From NCBI GenBank assembly GCA_003439945.1, contig QVRM01001421.1, positions 124,001 to 188,000 on the forward strand: DNA of 64,000 bases, in the 5' to 3' direction. A model generated the notes under the pieces. The model was given only the letters and a program-made list of their open reading frames with translations, had not been told where the DNA came from and made no database searches. The DNA comes from Dermanyssus gallinae (Eukaryota; Arthropoda; Arachnida; Mesostigmata; Dermanyssidae). The position numbers were made by a program, and so were the translations under genes. Below, in pieces: positions 48,817 through 61,121 of this stretch. Position 1 is the first letter of the stretch, and every line of letters starts with the position of its first letter.

Positions 48817-49749
48817 CACAAACAGGATATTGTGTCATACGGTTTTCTTGCTGAATCTTAGTGTTTAAATGAACTCACAACATGCGTACGAGACCCTAGA
48901 CATGTACAACGTAGTACAAAGTTCTCCGTTGTGTCCCTGCGCCAGACCGCAAAATGATCACGCTTACCTCTTCATATAAATAATAATATGAAGACGAGAC
49001 CTCTTGGCCAAAAATAGAGATGGAGTAGTGACGACATATAGTAATTTTCTATCAGCCAAAACTAAAATGAAGTAGGTTAGATTATGCCTGAGCCTTTTCG
49101 GTTTGAGGAGCCTTGATAGGAATTAGATACCGCCGTGCCGAGAGTAGTCACACCCCCTGTGTGGAGGCTGAGAGCCTTCAGCCGGTCGTAAATCCGTTTT
49201 AATCTCCTTATATCTAGCTTTTTTTTCCACTTTTGTCGACAGTCCGCCAAGCAAAATCCCCGATGCCTTTAGCTCACTTACTATGTACATATCATTCGGC
49301 GGCATCCAAAAGCTCTCTCACGAGTTTGTGCAGTGCTAGCTGGATTTTGTGACCTCTCTATGTGACCTCCACACGTTTGTCTACGTGTGCCTTGGTACGC
49401 TTTGCCACTGTTCGAATCTAATACGTGCTGCACTCATCTCGTTCACACCGATTATGCATTAGAACTTTTTACACAAGAAGTTTGCCCTTCGGTACGGATT
49501 ACTGCGAAGTTTCAAAAGCTTCTTCTGCCTCTAGCCTAGCATCCCGCTGCTTAATTTACTATGTGCTCCTTTCTGCCGTTTCTGTTCTCCAATCTAACTA
49601 TAAATATTAGCTTTGCCTTGGGCTTGCGAGTTCAGGTTCTGGCAACACCAAACCCCCTTCCGCAAATTGGGTTCAACAAGCTATTCTACATTGTATGACA
49701 TGTCTAGCAAGTATATGGCATGTCTAACCAATGGCGTGTTTACCTACTG

Positions 49750-50775
49750 TGCCTTGGCAAGGCAATAGCAATGGCAGCTTTTGCACAAGCGACACAGTTT
49801 CGCTTCGATAGTTCCAGCAGAGAGGCTCTTCCATAGTTTTTGCCAGAAGCGATCGCTCCACGGCAGTAGAAAGACGCGTTGATTTTGTTGCTGTTTCTCA
49901 GTGCCTCTATGGAAGTGATGTCATCCCTCTGAGACAGCTCTGCGCCTAAATATTTTTTCAACTGTCGCATGTAGGGTACAACGCCTTGCGGTACTGTAAT
50001 CTCAACAGATTGATTTATTTTGCTTTAACATTTGTTTTTTTGTTAGTTTTTAGTCCCTATGCGGTGGCTAGCTTATCACACTCATTCAAAATTGTGTGCA
50101 ATTCTGGTAGCGTCCTAACAAAATAATCCATACCATCCAAAATCAGCAAGATGTGTGTGCCAATGCATTGTCCTTATGGGGATTCTCATCAAGACAGAAG
50201 TTGTTTGCCCAGAGTTCAGGCCTGTTGTAACGGACATTTTTGCGCTATCATTTTTAAATTTTGCGACGGCATTCCTTATTGACCGCAAAGCCAGGTGGCG
50301 TGTATACGTGTAAGTTGATTACCCTGTAGTCAAAAAGACATTGAAAACAACCTTGGTGTTGGGTCTGCTCTGTCTATATTGCTTCAATTGATTTTCTCTT
50401 TGGAAGCACTACTGGAAAGATTGGGCTTCCGTCTGGATACCGTTATGATATACGCATGACTCGTCTCTTGTAATTACCGGAAGTTATCGCGGTAATAATA
50501 CGTGTGAAACAAGCATCCTCGAAACCGGCTTGCTCTTAACTTTTAGCAGGAGCCGCAGACTCTCTGAAGCAATCCAGGGTCGTCCACTACCGCCTGAAGT
50601 TTCAATTCAGACATTTCTTGAGAAGCGTTAATTTGCTGGGTATTTAACATTTTAGAAACGACCTTTGCTGCGCAGTCTTCTGACGCATAAGATACCGGTC
50701 AAAACTGTTGTAGCTGATCCACAGGATATCTTCAATTCCTGCTATTTCCCTGATAGTCATTCGTTGAGTACGATA
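49750..50775 (-). mobile_element. Decayed mariner transposase
   Basis: Translating the minus strand in shifting frames gives, in the right order, pieces of mariner transposase: RMTIREIAGIEDI with RQKTAQQ, then DDPGLLQRV, FFDYRVINLHVYTPPG, NKEC, RPELWANNFCLDE and NPHKDNALAHTS, the last containing the second-Asp block. Several stops and frameshifts separate them. Ends not identified. Unlike the element at 61-62 kb, this copy is old and inactive. Confidence 0.75.
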
Positions 50776-50906
50776 TCACGAACTTTTTAACGTAACGCAA
50801 GCAATAATGAGCAACTCGTGGAAAGATACCCAACACAAAACTCGCCCACATTGTTGCGACTTTTATTTTTGTTTACGACTGCCGCCTTCGGCCCAGGTTT
50901 GATTTA

Positions 50907-51085
50907 TATACTTTTCGGGCTGAACCTCAGCCAATATTTAACGTCCACAGGACTGCTTTTCGCAGTGCTTCATAGACAGACCCCATAAATACAAATGTGC
51001 AACGGAGGGGCTCGAACCCGCGCACCTAGGTGTCTTCTCCGGTCGCGAGGCGCAGGCGGAATGCACCACGCCACCGGGCTGGACT
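50907..51085 (-). mobile_element. tRNA-derived SINE, copy 4
   Basis: Minus strand: gtccagcccggtggcgtgg start, B-box GGTTCGAGCCCC, tail ggttcagcccgaaaag. Flanked by CAGGTTTGATTTA (50894-50906) and CACGTTTGATTTA (51086-51098), a 13-bp duplication with one mismatch. Sits just upstream of the mariner relic. Confidence 0.88.
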
Positions 51086-52009
51086 CACGTTTGATTTAGT
51101 GCGGTATTTCTTACAAATTGGTATTTCTTTACAATCAAGTTTCCATGGAGTTGGCTAGTTACTCTCCATGGGAACATATGGTTTAGTGTTTGCTTTATAA
51201 TATATTATGTAACTATAATTATACGCTATGAGGTATCAGGTAAGCCACTATTCGGATGTCTACTACTACCCCAGCCCGACGCAAAGCAGATAGCGTGTCC
51301 TTGTGTAGTATTTATCGATCAGAAGAAGATAGGTCGACCAGCGCTTCGTATAGTATTATTGCTTTTCCATCTTTAAGCACTTGATTACGTAGTAATATTG
51401 GTAATAGAGAGGTGCACACCAAGAAAGGAAAGGCTGTAGCGACTAAGCCGTGCCGCGTGGATGTAGCCAAATGTTAAGTAGGTACCTGTTAAGGTCGAAT
51501 ATGCACCGACCGACACAAGAAAGGATCGTTCGGAGAAACATTGCGATGGAGCAGGTCGTATAACACGGAACTGCACTGCTTGCACACACCGTGAATAAAG
51601 TGCACTTAAGGTTAGTTATAGCAGAGAATTTGTACGGAGCAGGCGTACATGAGGGTAGGCCCTCTACCGCGTATCTACGTAGGTAAGCATGTTTAAACCT
51701 AAACCGACCTGGCATGTGTGAGGAGCACTTTATCTACCCGTCTGTGCACGACATACAAACGGGGCGGCTCGGTATTCAAACGAGAGATGGAAAGTCAGCA
51801 TGCAGGGCTACGCACTCGTTAAGAATATGAACTGTTGCATGTTCCTGCTCTACAACACACAGTAACAGCTGATTGCTGAAATGCATCAGAATAGATTAAA
51901 TTCGCTGTGAAAAATATTCTACGTTTTTAATTAGATTTCATCCAGATCGCGCGCCGAGTTCTCTGTCTCTGGGAGCAGCTGGCGTAGTTAGTTACTCCTG
52001 TTGTTGCTA

Positions 52010-52103
52010 GTAGTAGTAGTGTAGTTGTTATTGTTGTTGCTGCTTGTAGTAGTAATAGTAGTAGTTAAAGTGTAGTCGCTGTTGTTGTTGTTGTTGTTGT
52101 TGA
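52010..52103 (+). repeat. GTT/GTA interrupted repeat
   Basis: Mixed gtagta/gttgtt triplets ending in an array of seven GTT. Confidence 0.8.
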
Positions 52104-54059
52104 AATTAAAACCGCTGATTAATAAAGAATAGAAATCGTGTTGTTTGGTCGTGATAGGAATGGATGACTCGATAGGTATTACCTAATGGAGAGCCTAGCG
52201 CAAACGATGTGCCACCGCTACAAAAAAACATCAGCGCCGTGCAAATGATGTACCCCAAGTACCGTGTAATTTTAGATATTTTGAGTAGGTATTTATTAAA
52301 CAACGAATGCTACCACTGCAAACGGAGCCAAGTCCTACGAACTCAACTTTGCCTGATTTGGCCCAACTCAAGAGGCAAAGGAAGATGGTTATATATATTT
52401 TTAGCAAGGTAATGCTAGAATTATGCCAAAAAATACAGACGGCATATTCGCTGATCGGAGTTGCCAAAGTCAAGTAACCAGCAGCCCTATGTATTCCGCT
52501 AGCACAACCAGGTCAAGCTCAGGCAATTATGCAGCCCGAAAGGGCGATCACGTGACTGCTTAGACAACAGTTTCGGCCCGACATTGGTGCCTCATCCCAC
52601 TTAGCCTTTAGTGTTGGCGTATGGGATCAAGAGGCAGGTTGAGACTGCTGTCTGTTTCGTATATGACTAATTAGCCCTCCTTGCACACTCCTAACTATGC
52701 TACTTATAGTATAGCATAACCGAAGGATAGCAAAAGGGAAGTTCCCGTTATTGCTTGCATTATGTACAAGCTAAAATTCGTGGCGTTGGAAAAACGACTG
52801 TAGTAATAGTACATTGGCGGTAGCGACAAGGCCTAGTCGACAAGTAAAATAGAGCACGGGATGTTTCCTCAAACGCCTAGGCGCCAATAACAGAAATAAT
52901 TATAATGACTGATCATGGCTGATACTGACAACAATATACTTATAAATCCATACATGTGAAAACTACAAGTAGCTGGACATGGATCAAATGATACCCGGAT
53001 TTCGTTAGACGTTCAGTAAAGAATGACGTTGATGCCTCCTAAATCCACGAATAATTAACACTCAGCTGACTGTCTTAGGGAGACCGTAGGAATATGGCGA
53101 CCCAAAAATCGACATATTCGTATATCCCGATTGGATAAGTCTTCGTTGATCAAAGAGACTTGCAAGCCATATCGTGAACTTGGCGCTATCAAGCTTGTGT
53201 CAGCTAGTATCATACTAGATTCGCTAATTAAAGCAATCAACACTGCCAGATGGTCTCTCTGCTCCTAAATTGCGACCGGCTATCATACATAGCTCGAGGG
53301 TTTTAGCTTCTGTCTGTACCTTGATAAACTTCGGCTTCTCCTCTTCGTTTTCGTTTGGTCGATATTCCGTCAAACAGGAAGAGCATCGTCGGTGGTGGGG
53401 AGACGGTGTTCTGACAGGAGCTCCACGTGGTCTTATCGTCATCCCAGCTATAGAGACTACAAAATTGCACTTCTAAGGCTCTTTGAAAGACAGAAAAATC
53501 GGTGTAGAAAATCGGCAACATCATCATCGTCATCGTCGGAGAGAGTTAGGAAAAAGATCCAGCTAACAACAAACATTTGACAATGACTCGACAACAAACG
53601 GGACAACAAACACTCGCGTGGCTCTATATCCCGAGTCAGATCAATACTCTTCTCGTAGTGTTTAGAAGCGCTATGTAGACTGCGTTGCTATACCTGCAAT
53701 GCTATACCGCTGGTTAGATTGTGGCTGGCTAGCATGTCCCTTTCTTTCTTTTTGCCGACTTGATCACAGACGCAGTTAGCAGTGTAAGTAGAACGAGTCG
53801 TCGTCGTTGTTGTGTTTCGAGCACAAAATGCCTCCAGTAAGGGGCAGGTAGTGCCCGGCGGACACTGGCCGCCACTGGCGCTCAGAGCCACCGGCCGGAT
53901 AAGCAAAAAGACCCTAGCAGGGGGGAAAAGCTGGCGGTGCTATAGTCTGCTATAGCTTCGAAGCTTCATTCGAGGAGTTTGCTCTCGGTAAAGACGTAAA
54001 GAACGAGACGGCAAAGGCACTGGCTAAATGACTGACACACCTGACTAGCCCCGCTGCGT

Positions 54060-54125
54060 CTGTTGTTGTTTTTGCTTCTGCTGCTGCTGTTGCTGTTGTT
54101 GTTGTTGCTGTTGGTGGTGTTGTTA
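54060..54125 (+). repeat. GTT/GCT repeat
   Basis: Read on minus as an Asn/Ser run followed by GASQ and CAG|gtgtgt, a weak donor. Not enough to call an exon. Confidence 0.8.
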
Positions 54126-54191
54126 CTGCTACAGCCCGCGGCAAGGGCAAACACTTAACGGCAAACAGACGTCAAATGAGACAGACAGAGA

Positions 54192-54245
54192 GCGGACACC
54201 CCCAGTTGCCGACAGCGGACACCCCCAGGTAGCCGACAGCAGGCT
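54192..54245 (+). repeat. Imperfect 26-bp tandem duplication
   Basis: cggacacccccag(gta/tt)gccgacag occurs twice. Confidence 0.85.
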
Positions 54246-54646
54246 ATCGCTGCCCCAAACTGCCGCCCCCCCAGGCCGGTACCGCCAAGCCACCGCTCCC
54301 AGATTGTCACCGTCAGCTTGCTAGTCCTAACGCCGCCAGCCTATGTATCGTGCCAACTCCAACTACTACTGCTTTCTTCTTCGCGATCGGCCAGACAAGA
54401 AGGAACGAACGGACTGTTTCGTTCTCGTTGCTGCCTCCGTCTGAGTGTACTCTACGCCCAGATATACGTACGCCCACACACATACACCCACACCAACAGG
54501 CACGGACTGACATATAGGCCCATATACACAGATAACTTACACTCCTTCTCCTGCTCTATCTATGTATCTACGTCCCTTTCTCTATTTCTCTCCTCTCTCT
54601 CTATTGTTCTGTCCCTCTATTTGCTTCTTAATTGTCGCCGCAGCAA

Positions 54647-54790
54647 TTTACAATGCGACAGAGAAGAGCTGCTGAGCAAAGCACCGAGGGGCACAATACC
54701 TCTGGAGGGCATGGCCGCAAAGCTTCCGCCGCCCCATTCCTGCCTGTCTCAAATGCATCCTTCTCTTGGAGTCTTATTTGCCTTTCCCTT
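54647..54790 (+). other. Strong acceptor with ambiguous open frames
   Basis: A long pyrimidine tract (ctctctctattgttctgtccctc and on) ends in gtcgccgcag. Two frames are open after it, one beginning QFTMRQRRAAEQSTEG. No clear donor. Could be the start of an exon of an unrecognised plus-strand gene. Confidence 0.18.
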
Positions 54791-54914
54791 TTACCTCTAT
54801 AACTTTTCTCACCTCCTCTGTCTTTCTTTCTCTCTCTATACACACACCCCCTCACACCCCCTGCGTTTGTCTGCAAATCCAGAAAGTATAGGACCAGCTT
54901 GCGATAGGGAATAG

Positions 54915-55025
54915 CAGCAAAAACAACAACAACTTACTACAACAACAACACCAGCAACGACACCAGCAGAAACAACAACAACGCCGACAAAACATCAACA
55001 ACAACAATGACAACAGCGACGACAG
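54915..55025 (+). repeat. CAA-rich interrupted repeat
   Basis: Clustered caacaa/cagcaa triplets over about 110 bp, with no exon signal. Confidence 0.75.
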
Positions 55026-55329
55026 AAGATGACGGCGGAACAAAGAACCTGTCTCCTATCTGCCAACCCAAGTGGGCGCCTACTAATGCTGCTGGCACAT
55101 ATTAGGGCACACGGAGCTAGCCATCGACAAACACGGGCACATCACTGCCGGCCTCCGTAAGAACGCTGCCACGGTCCAATCTCACCATCAAGGATGAGTC
55201 TGCCCGACCTAGGCATTCTTCGCCTGCCGGTATAGCTATTGTTATCGTTATCCTTGTTACAGCTATTTTTGTCGCAGTGCTCAACATCATCATGATTCAC
55301 TCTGTAAGCGTTTGCTCCCTCGTCATTTG

Positions 55330-55364
55330 TTTTTTGTTGTTGTTGTTGTTGTTGTTGTTGTTGC
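55330..55364 (+). repeat. GTT array
   Basis: About 11 GTT units. Confidence 0.85.
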
Positions 55365-56913
55365 TTCATTCCCTTGCAATTACCTCCGCTCTATTTATGT
55401 TGCCGTAAACATGCCGGCCGATCTAGATCACGCTCCTGATAGCGTTTCCGCTTAGCAACGTTTGACAGTATTTTATTTCTGTTTTCTAAGATTGAGAAAT
55501 CAAAAGTATGAAATGAACATGTTCGGAAGAGAACCTGCTTTGCTCGACCGGACATGCTTTAAAGAAGTCAAGATTATGTCATATCTTACGCTTGACCTTT
55601 CATCTTGAATACATTCGGATGTTTGAATGAAAACCTACGGAATGCATGGTTTTATCCTCCGAACAGGCCGATACGTTTTGCTCTTGCCGTTTTGTTCGCG
55701 GTGCAGTTGCACCGCTTGTAACATAATATCCGGCCAGCCACATCGGTATAGCAAAGGTTAGTAAGTTCAATGTCACTGCTAAACTAGACATCTCCCTCCC
55801 ATTAGATTTAAAAGATTATTTGTTGAACAAGTTCTACTACCCCGTAAAAGGAGTTTACCACATACCACGCACGCACATCGCACGATTTTGTTAACGCCAC
55901 AGTAGTGTGGAGCTCACTTCAATCCAGTTGTCTTCTTTGCCGGCGGTAGGTCTTCTTTTGAGATTATCTCACCTGGTCACATTAACTTGTCATTTAAGTT
56001 CATGCTCAACTTTGTGCGGCGGATACTTCCGCCACCGAGATATTTTCTAAGAATCTTCTTACCATAAGCCAGGGCTCTACGAGGGCTTGGCATGTGAGTG
56101 GAGTTCCCAGTTTTAGGTTTCTCCCGGCAGCTCTCACTTGTAGTGTTGAAAAAGACACAGCGTTCGTAATGTTCGCCTTATGTCGTTAGCCTTGTCGGAA
56201 TGGTGCACATACCATGTAAGGGGAGGTGAGCTTTGTCAAAGCGGTGCAGCAATTGCCGAAAAAAGCCGCTGTGTCCCGCTAGCAGTTGCGGGAGTGGGTA
56301 GGTAAGCGAGCCGTGTTTAAGGCTGAACCTGTACGTTTGAGATCAGCGATCACTGTTGATTTTGTCACTGTTATACAGGGTTGCTCGGCTGGAGTGCTTC
56401 CCATTCCCATTCCATACTAATGCCGTAGTTGGTGACGAATGGATGATATATCTGCATGCGCATAGAGCGTTGTTATGAGCGGCGCAAGCAGTGCAGATAT
56501 ACATACACTTGGTACACTACGATCAGGAATGTCCTGCGTGGGGTTGGCTGTATATATAATAGATAGTGGCATGTAAAGGTCAATCAAGACGCTCCGCTCA
56601 ATTAATAGTAATCGATCTACCTCGCTGTCCGTGTTGGACCTCTGATTCTCCCTTTTGGTATGTTAGCGGCTGAACCGGCGAGCCGGGTAGTTAGGCGACA
56701 TCTACTAACATCATCGCCCGACAACGGAAATGCAGCATTAGCAGACTAGGCAGTATCCGCGAGAAACTAGGCTAGTTTTATATGTTTAGAACCGTTTTTG
56801 CATTGCAACACAGCAGCAGCAGCGCAAGATAAGTAGGACAACAACTAAAGCGAAGAGACGCAAAAATGATCAGGCAGATCTGCGGATACGACGACGACAC
56901 GAAAGAAAACAAC

Positions 56914-57266
<353 letters not shown>

Positions 57267-58399
57267 AAAACAACAACTACTACACCGACTATAATTACGA
57301 CTACAATTTGGAGAAGCAGCTGTGTATGCCAAAATCAGTAGGCGTGTGCAAGCTAAATGGGTGTAGAGCCTTATGCGCTCCTCTCATTAGTACGCTGGAT
57401 CTGCCCTTCTACGTGGCCCCGCGCCAGCGCGAGGCTTTCCAAGCCGACGGCTAAAAATGAACACAACTTTGTTTAGGCCGAACCTGATTACGCTGACAAC
57501 GTGCTCCTCTTCTCACCGAGCCCACCGCGTTGTGTTGCAGTCGGTTGCTGGTCATGAATGATCGTGTGAAAACTGCTACGTCTGGGTCGACCATAAAAAT
57601 ACGGACGAACTTGTAATAGAGTTACAATAGCTTCCGGCCACTAGATTTATTCATGTAGCAGTTTTGCATAGAAGATCGGTGCAGCCGTGCGTCAGAAATT
57701 TGCCTTCGCCGTTGTTGCTGTTGCTGCTGCTGCTGCTGCTACTTCACGAGCTGCGAGTGGCCGTGAAGACGAGCTATATGCAAGGTGAGGCAGAATGCTT
57801 CATACTCTATCTATCTGTCTATCTCTCTATCTTGCCTTCAATATCTGCCCGAGGAGAGCCTTGTTAATAACCGCCGAATAAACTTAGCTAATCATAGGTT
57901 CGGCTGCGGCGAACTTTACTTTTGAACTGCATTCACAGCCAGAAACCTCGAGACCAACTTATTGGATAAGTGAGTTAGTTCGAAAAGTTATACAGCGCAG
58001 ATGGCAGCCGGCCTAACACGAGCTGTATAGGCTGTGTAAACGCTATAGCGGCAATAAAATGCGCACTCAGGCGAAATGTGGGTAAGCGGACTTCATCATC
58101 AATAGCAACATTATTATCATCATTATCACTTTGTCGTCATCGATCTTTCATGTTGCGCTGTGAGGAATCACCTGGAACCTGTGAGACGCGTCTAAAAGTT
58201 CTACTGCCACAAAGGTGCTTCTATTTGGTGTCTAGTTTTATCGTCGCTATTTCTGAAACACGTTCATACGTACACACATACTAGTGTGTACCTACCCGAG
58301 TTTTTAAACTGACGCCGAAACCTCCTAACTTTTTCTTTTTTATATATGCTGAAACCTTTCAGCATTAATATGGGGGATTAGGGGAATCGTGATGCACAT
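57267..58399. other. No supported gene
   Basis: A plus-strand frame with a CTG/TTG Leu run ends at a donor-like CAAG|gtgagg near 57785, but has no convincing acceptor or ATG. Confidence 0.4.
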
Positions 58400-58846
58400 G
58401 CGGTACCACAGTCAGTGACTAGTGTGGGACTCACTAACACACTAATACCCGCCTCCTCCCCACCCCCAGGGAACGGTAACTGCTAGGCATCGCTTCGTAT
58501 CCATGGGAGTGGCCAGTTCGCCTCTCCTCCCTACTCCAGCCATCCTACAGTCGCCCTAGCCCGCTTTGGTGCGGGGCGGCGACTTCAAGAAGGCCGCTGA
58601 CACCTTCCGCAGCCCGCCTGCCTGTGGGTGCGTCGAGAGTCATCATCTGGGGAATCCTTTGCTGTATTTGCCTAGCCTGGTCCGCCTGCCTATCACAAAC
58701 CCGCCTCCCGTCTACAGATTCGCCCTCTCGACCGGAGCCTGAGTGGACGCTAAGACGAGCTCTACTGGCAGTCTCTTTGACCGCCTTCGCGGACATGATC
58801 GCATCAAAGTGGGCAATACCTTCTTTCCAGGCCGCCGCTGAAGTCT

Positions 58847-59164
58847 TTATATGGGTGACGACCTCGTTGACCGGTCGGCCTCGCACAGTGGCCGCCCCGC
58901 GTCCCGCGCTTTCCGGAGGGCCCCACAATGCAGAACAGTGTGCTCTACATCATCCGGTTTCCCCGAGTTGCATAGTACGCAGGAGTCGACTTGGGCTTTG
59001 TTAATCTTAACCATATACGTCTGGAATTGGCCGTGGCCGGTCAGCACCTGGGACGCATAATAAAATAGCTCGCCGTGTCTGCAGTCGTACCATTGCCGTA
59101 GGTCCGGGATCAGACTTTTGGTCCAGCGACCCTTGGTGACCCCCCCAGGAACTGCTGCCCTCAC
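58847..59164 (-). pseudogene. LINE ORF2 C-terminal fragment
   Basis: Contains WTKSLIPDLRQWYDCRHG, LTGHGQFQTY and CVLCNSGKPDDVEHTVLHC. These are typical for the end of an R1-type ORF2. The C-terminal tail continues in another frame below 58930 (VNEVVTHIKTS). Confidence 0.85.
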
Positions 59165-59876
59165 CCATTCTTTCTGTCAAGAGTCCAAAGTAGCTAATCT
59201 AGCCCGTGTGGGGTCTAGATCACCGTCCAGCGCTCGTTCTGCTCGCTCCCCTGCCAGCAGATCCCATGGCAGCATCTTGGACACGACAAGTAGTGCCTCA
59301 GTCGACACAGTATGGAATGCGTGGCAGACCCTTATGGCCACCGGCCGTTGCGCCGACCTCAGCTTTCTCCTGTTGCATGCCGTCCTAAGTGCCCTGTCTG
59401 CCCATGCCGGTGCTCCGTAAAGGGCGACGGATTCTGCAGCAGTTGGCAAAAGGCGGCGCTTTTCTTCTCCAACTCCTCTGACTTTTGGCCATCAGGCGCT
59501 ACAGATGGCTGGCCACCTTTCGCGCCTTTGCTGACACGTGCTATATGTGCGCTGTGCCAGTCAGTCCCTTGTTGAGTATCACCCCGAGGTACTTTGCCTT
59601 TTTTCCCAAAACAATTGCGTGACCTGCTACTTCGACCTGTATGTTTTTGGTCCTTTTTCGGCCTGTTAGGTACAGCGCCTCAGTCGTGTGCGGTGCCAGT
59701 TTTAAAAAATGGTCTTCCATCCAGTCTGTCACCATCAGCAAGGCCTCATTGGCGGCTGACTCTAGTGCTCCCGTACTACGGGCCGTGACCAGAAAGACCA
59801 AGTCGGCGGCATAACCGACCATCTCGACACCCCTAGGCAGACCCTGCAGCTCGAGAACCCCGTCATAGGCGAGGTT

Positions 59877-60086
59877 CTACAGGACCGGTCCCAGAACCGA
59901 TCCTTGCGGGACCCCTGCAGTAACTGCGTAGCTCTGATCGCCGGCCCGCAGGCCTCTCTCCGACAGGTGCGATGCTATAATTCGACGGAGGTAGGGCGAG
60001 ATGCCCTTGCGCTCCATCGCTTGCATTGCCACTTTCCAGCTCATCGAGTTAAAGGCGTTCTTGATGTCTAGGAGAATAAGCAGCAC
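59877..60086 (-). pseudogene. LINE RT core fragment
   Basis: Open stretch with the catalytic LLDIKNAFNSMSW block and TAGVPQGSVLGPVL, ended by an in-frame stop just before NLAYDG. Part of the 58.4-60.9 kb relic. Confidence 0.85.
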
Positions 60087-61042
60087 AAAGTCCCGTGTTT
60101 TTGGGGTCTTTGTTAGCTGCTCACCTGCCCGTCTCAGTACTTTTGCCAGGGCGTCGAACGTAGACCGTCACTTCCGAAAGCCATACTGTGCTTCTGATAG
60201 AGCCCCCTTGGCTTCGATCTCGGCATTAAGCCAGTCAACCAGCACGTTCTCCAAGATCTTACCCATAGTGTCAAGACGACATATGGGACGGTAGGCAGGC
60301 CCTCCTGCGGGGGCATTCCCCCCTTTCGGGATCAGGACCAGGTTAGCCTTCTTCCACAGCCTCGGAAAACGCCCCTCTCTGAGAAGTCTGTTGGCCAGGG
60401 TCTAAAAAACAATTGGTTAGCGCTTCACTAGCAGCCGCGCCGCTCCAGGGGAAACTCCGTCCGGGCCGGGTGCCTTTCCGGGTGTCAACCTTTTCCTTGC
60501 TCGCTCGACTTCATCTAACGTTACCTCCGGAATGTCTTCCGGGGCAACCAGAAACTCCTCCTCTCCTCTACACGGATGGTCCGGAAAGAGATGGCGAACC
60601 GTCTTCTCCAGCACATCCGGTGGTAGTCTAGGAGGTGGTTTCCGGAGCTTGGCAGAGACGATTCGGTAGGGCCGACCCTATACGTCCCCTGCCACCTCTT
60701 CTATCAGAAGCTTCCAAGATTGCGCCTTTCTCTTCTCAATGAGCTTCTGCAGTGTCCGTCTGGCAGCCTTCTAACCTGGACCTCCATGTAACTCCCTTCG
60801 GCATAGAAGCGGTCCGGTTATTAGTTCAATGTTCGAATGCAATGCCATAGCTGCCCTGGTTATTATACCAGTGTCCCAATTAGTTGCCCAAATCGCCGCC
60901 ACTTTAGATTAATTTCAAAGTATACAGAGATAATAACAGCCTACACCACCGTTTATGAAGGGCTAAATTGTCCGAAAATGCCAATCTCAGAGCAATTTGA
61001 CTAACATATTTTGCAATCCTATCAAATATGTATTCAAGGCAG

Positions 61043-61068
61043 TATATATATATATATATATATATATA
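61043..61068 (+). repeat. (TA)n array at mariner left end
   Basis: Target array of the mariner insertion; the right flank begins tatata too. Confidence 0.95.
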
Positions 61069-61095
61069 CGAGGTGTGTTCAAAAAGTATCGCGAC
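61069..61095 (+). repeat. Mariner terminal inverted repeat, left
   Basis: Starts CGAGGTGTGTTCAAAAA after TA, then agtatcgcg. Pairs with 62347-62371. Confidence 0.9.
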
Positions 61096-61121
61096 TTTTG
61101 TGTTTTTCAAAAATTATTCAT

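Larger units (their letters stand above)
46768..49749. other. No supported gene
   Basis: AT-rich with three (TA)n arrays. A minus-strand frame at 49305-49123 (MPPNDMYIVSELKASG) is open but unrecognised. Confidence 0.4.
51099..56913. other. No supported gene; simple repeats
   Basis: Contains GTT/CAA repeats at 52.0, 54.1, 54.9 and 55.3 kb, a pyrimidine-rich acceptor at 54646 and scattered short frames. The GC-rich 53.8-55.1 kb part is the most likely to hold an unrecognised exon. Confidence 0.4.
58400..60900 (-). mobile_element. Decayed R1/jockey-type LINE (ORF2 3' half)
   Basis: Minus-strand pieces in order: KAQSWKLLIEEVAGD, then RARKRLTPGKAPGPDGVSP (RT start), LLDIKNAFNSMSW, GVPQGSVLGPVL, GYAADLVFLV, KKAKYLGVILNKGLTG, a C-terminal WTKSLIPDLRQW and CVLCNSGKPDDVEHTVLHC, which is the C-terminal zinc-type motif of R1-like LINEs. 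The RT catalytic box has YAAD in place of YADD. Frameshifts and stops occur near 60170, 59880, 59540, 59170 and 58850. The endonuclease and ORF1 are absent. A 3' UTR-like stretch reaches about 58400. Confidence 0.9.

Noticed and set aside
54038..54135. Asn/Ser-rich minus-strand exon ending at CAG|gtgtgt
   Set aside because: Made almost wholly of a trinucleotide repeat, with a weak donor.
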